From an uncultured Chromatiaceae bacterium (GTDB taxonomy: Bacteria > Pseudomonadota > Gammaproteobacteria > Enterobacterales > Alteromonadaceae), in the NCBI GenBank assembly GCA_937978655.1, contig CALJUX010000064.1, forward strand, positions 1-5,966: a stretch of 5,966 nucleotides of DNA, read 5' to 3'. The notes below the pieces were generated by a model. It was not told the origin of the DNA. It did no database searches and saw nothing but the letters and a program-made list of their open reading frames with translations. Made by a program: the position numbers and the translations under genes. This document shows, piece by piece, positions 5,923-5,966 of this stretch (positions are counted from its first letter, which is position 1; every line of letters begins with the position of its first letter).

Positions 5923-5966
5923 AGATCGGAAGAGCGTCGTGTAGGGAAAGAGTGTAGATCTCGGTG
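5923..5966. other. Illumina TruSeq adapter contamination at the contig end
   Basis: The final 44 bases match the TruSeq universal adapter in the orientation found at the 3' end of read 2. They begin with the common 13-base AGATCGGAAGAGC and continue through GTCGTGTAGGGAAAGAG to GATCTCGGTG. The match appears exact over its whole length and runs to the last base, so this is not genomic sequence. Any reading frame crossing 5922 is artificial. Confidence 0.98.

Noticed and set aside
5531..5944. 137-residue plus-strand open frame overlapping the permease end.
   Set aside because: It is a shifted frame within the permease gene, and its last codons are adapter sequence.

Overview
The window looks like a complete short assembly contig from a Gammaproteobacterium, because both ends behave like contig ends. 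The left end starts inside a 21-bp tandem repeat. The last 44 bases (5923-5966) are Illumina TruSeq adapter sequence, so biological sequence stops at about 5922. The threonine aldolase is close to E. coli LtaE as I remember that sequence, and gene packing and moderate GC fit this class. Rheinheimera, Alishewanella or related Alteromonadales/Chromatiales are possible hosts, but that is a guess and not shown by the sequence.

Layout. Positions 1-107 hold the 3' end of an unidentified plus-strand gene coding for a repetitive VYQQPEP tail, followed by a strong intrinsic terminator (112-140). A plus-strand glutathione S-transferase-like gene (164-739) follows. It converges on a minus-strand block, with a 12-bp terminator hairpin (754-779) between them. 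Read in its own direction, the minus-strand block runs: LysR-type regulator (4824-3835), low-specificity L-threonine aldolase ltaE (3738-2659), and a complete exporter-type ABC half-transporter with fused membrane and ATPase domains (2620-788). The ltaE-ABC gap is only 38 bp and the two are probably co-transcribed. The lysR-ltaE gap is 97 bp with no convincing terminator. Divergent from lysR, across a 92-bp AT-rich intergenic region, is a plus-strand SbtA-like sodium-dependent bicarbonate permease (4917-5846). After it, at most about 76 bp of genomic DNA remain; they may contain the C-terminal end of a convergent minus-strand gene.

How the genes fit together. The most coherent unit is the divergent lysR/sbtA-like pair. 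The regulator resembles CbbR-type LysR proteins, and the shared promoter region has a TTA-N7-TAA (T-N11-A) LysR-type box plus a perfect 6-bp inverted repeat over the regulator's start codon. This suggests an inorganic-carbon-responsive switch controlling the permease, possibly in a non-photosynthetic bacterium. The aldolase, ABC exporter and GST look like ordinary chromosomal genes. No RNA genes, CRISPR arrays, insertion sequences or phage genes were seen, and no stretch longer than 100 bases lacks a gene or an explained sequence. I do not see a clearly new biological system here; the adapter is the most certain unusual feature.
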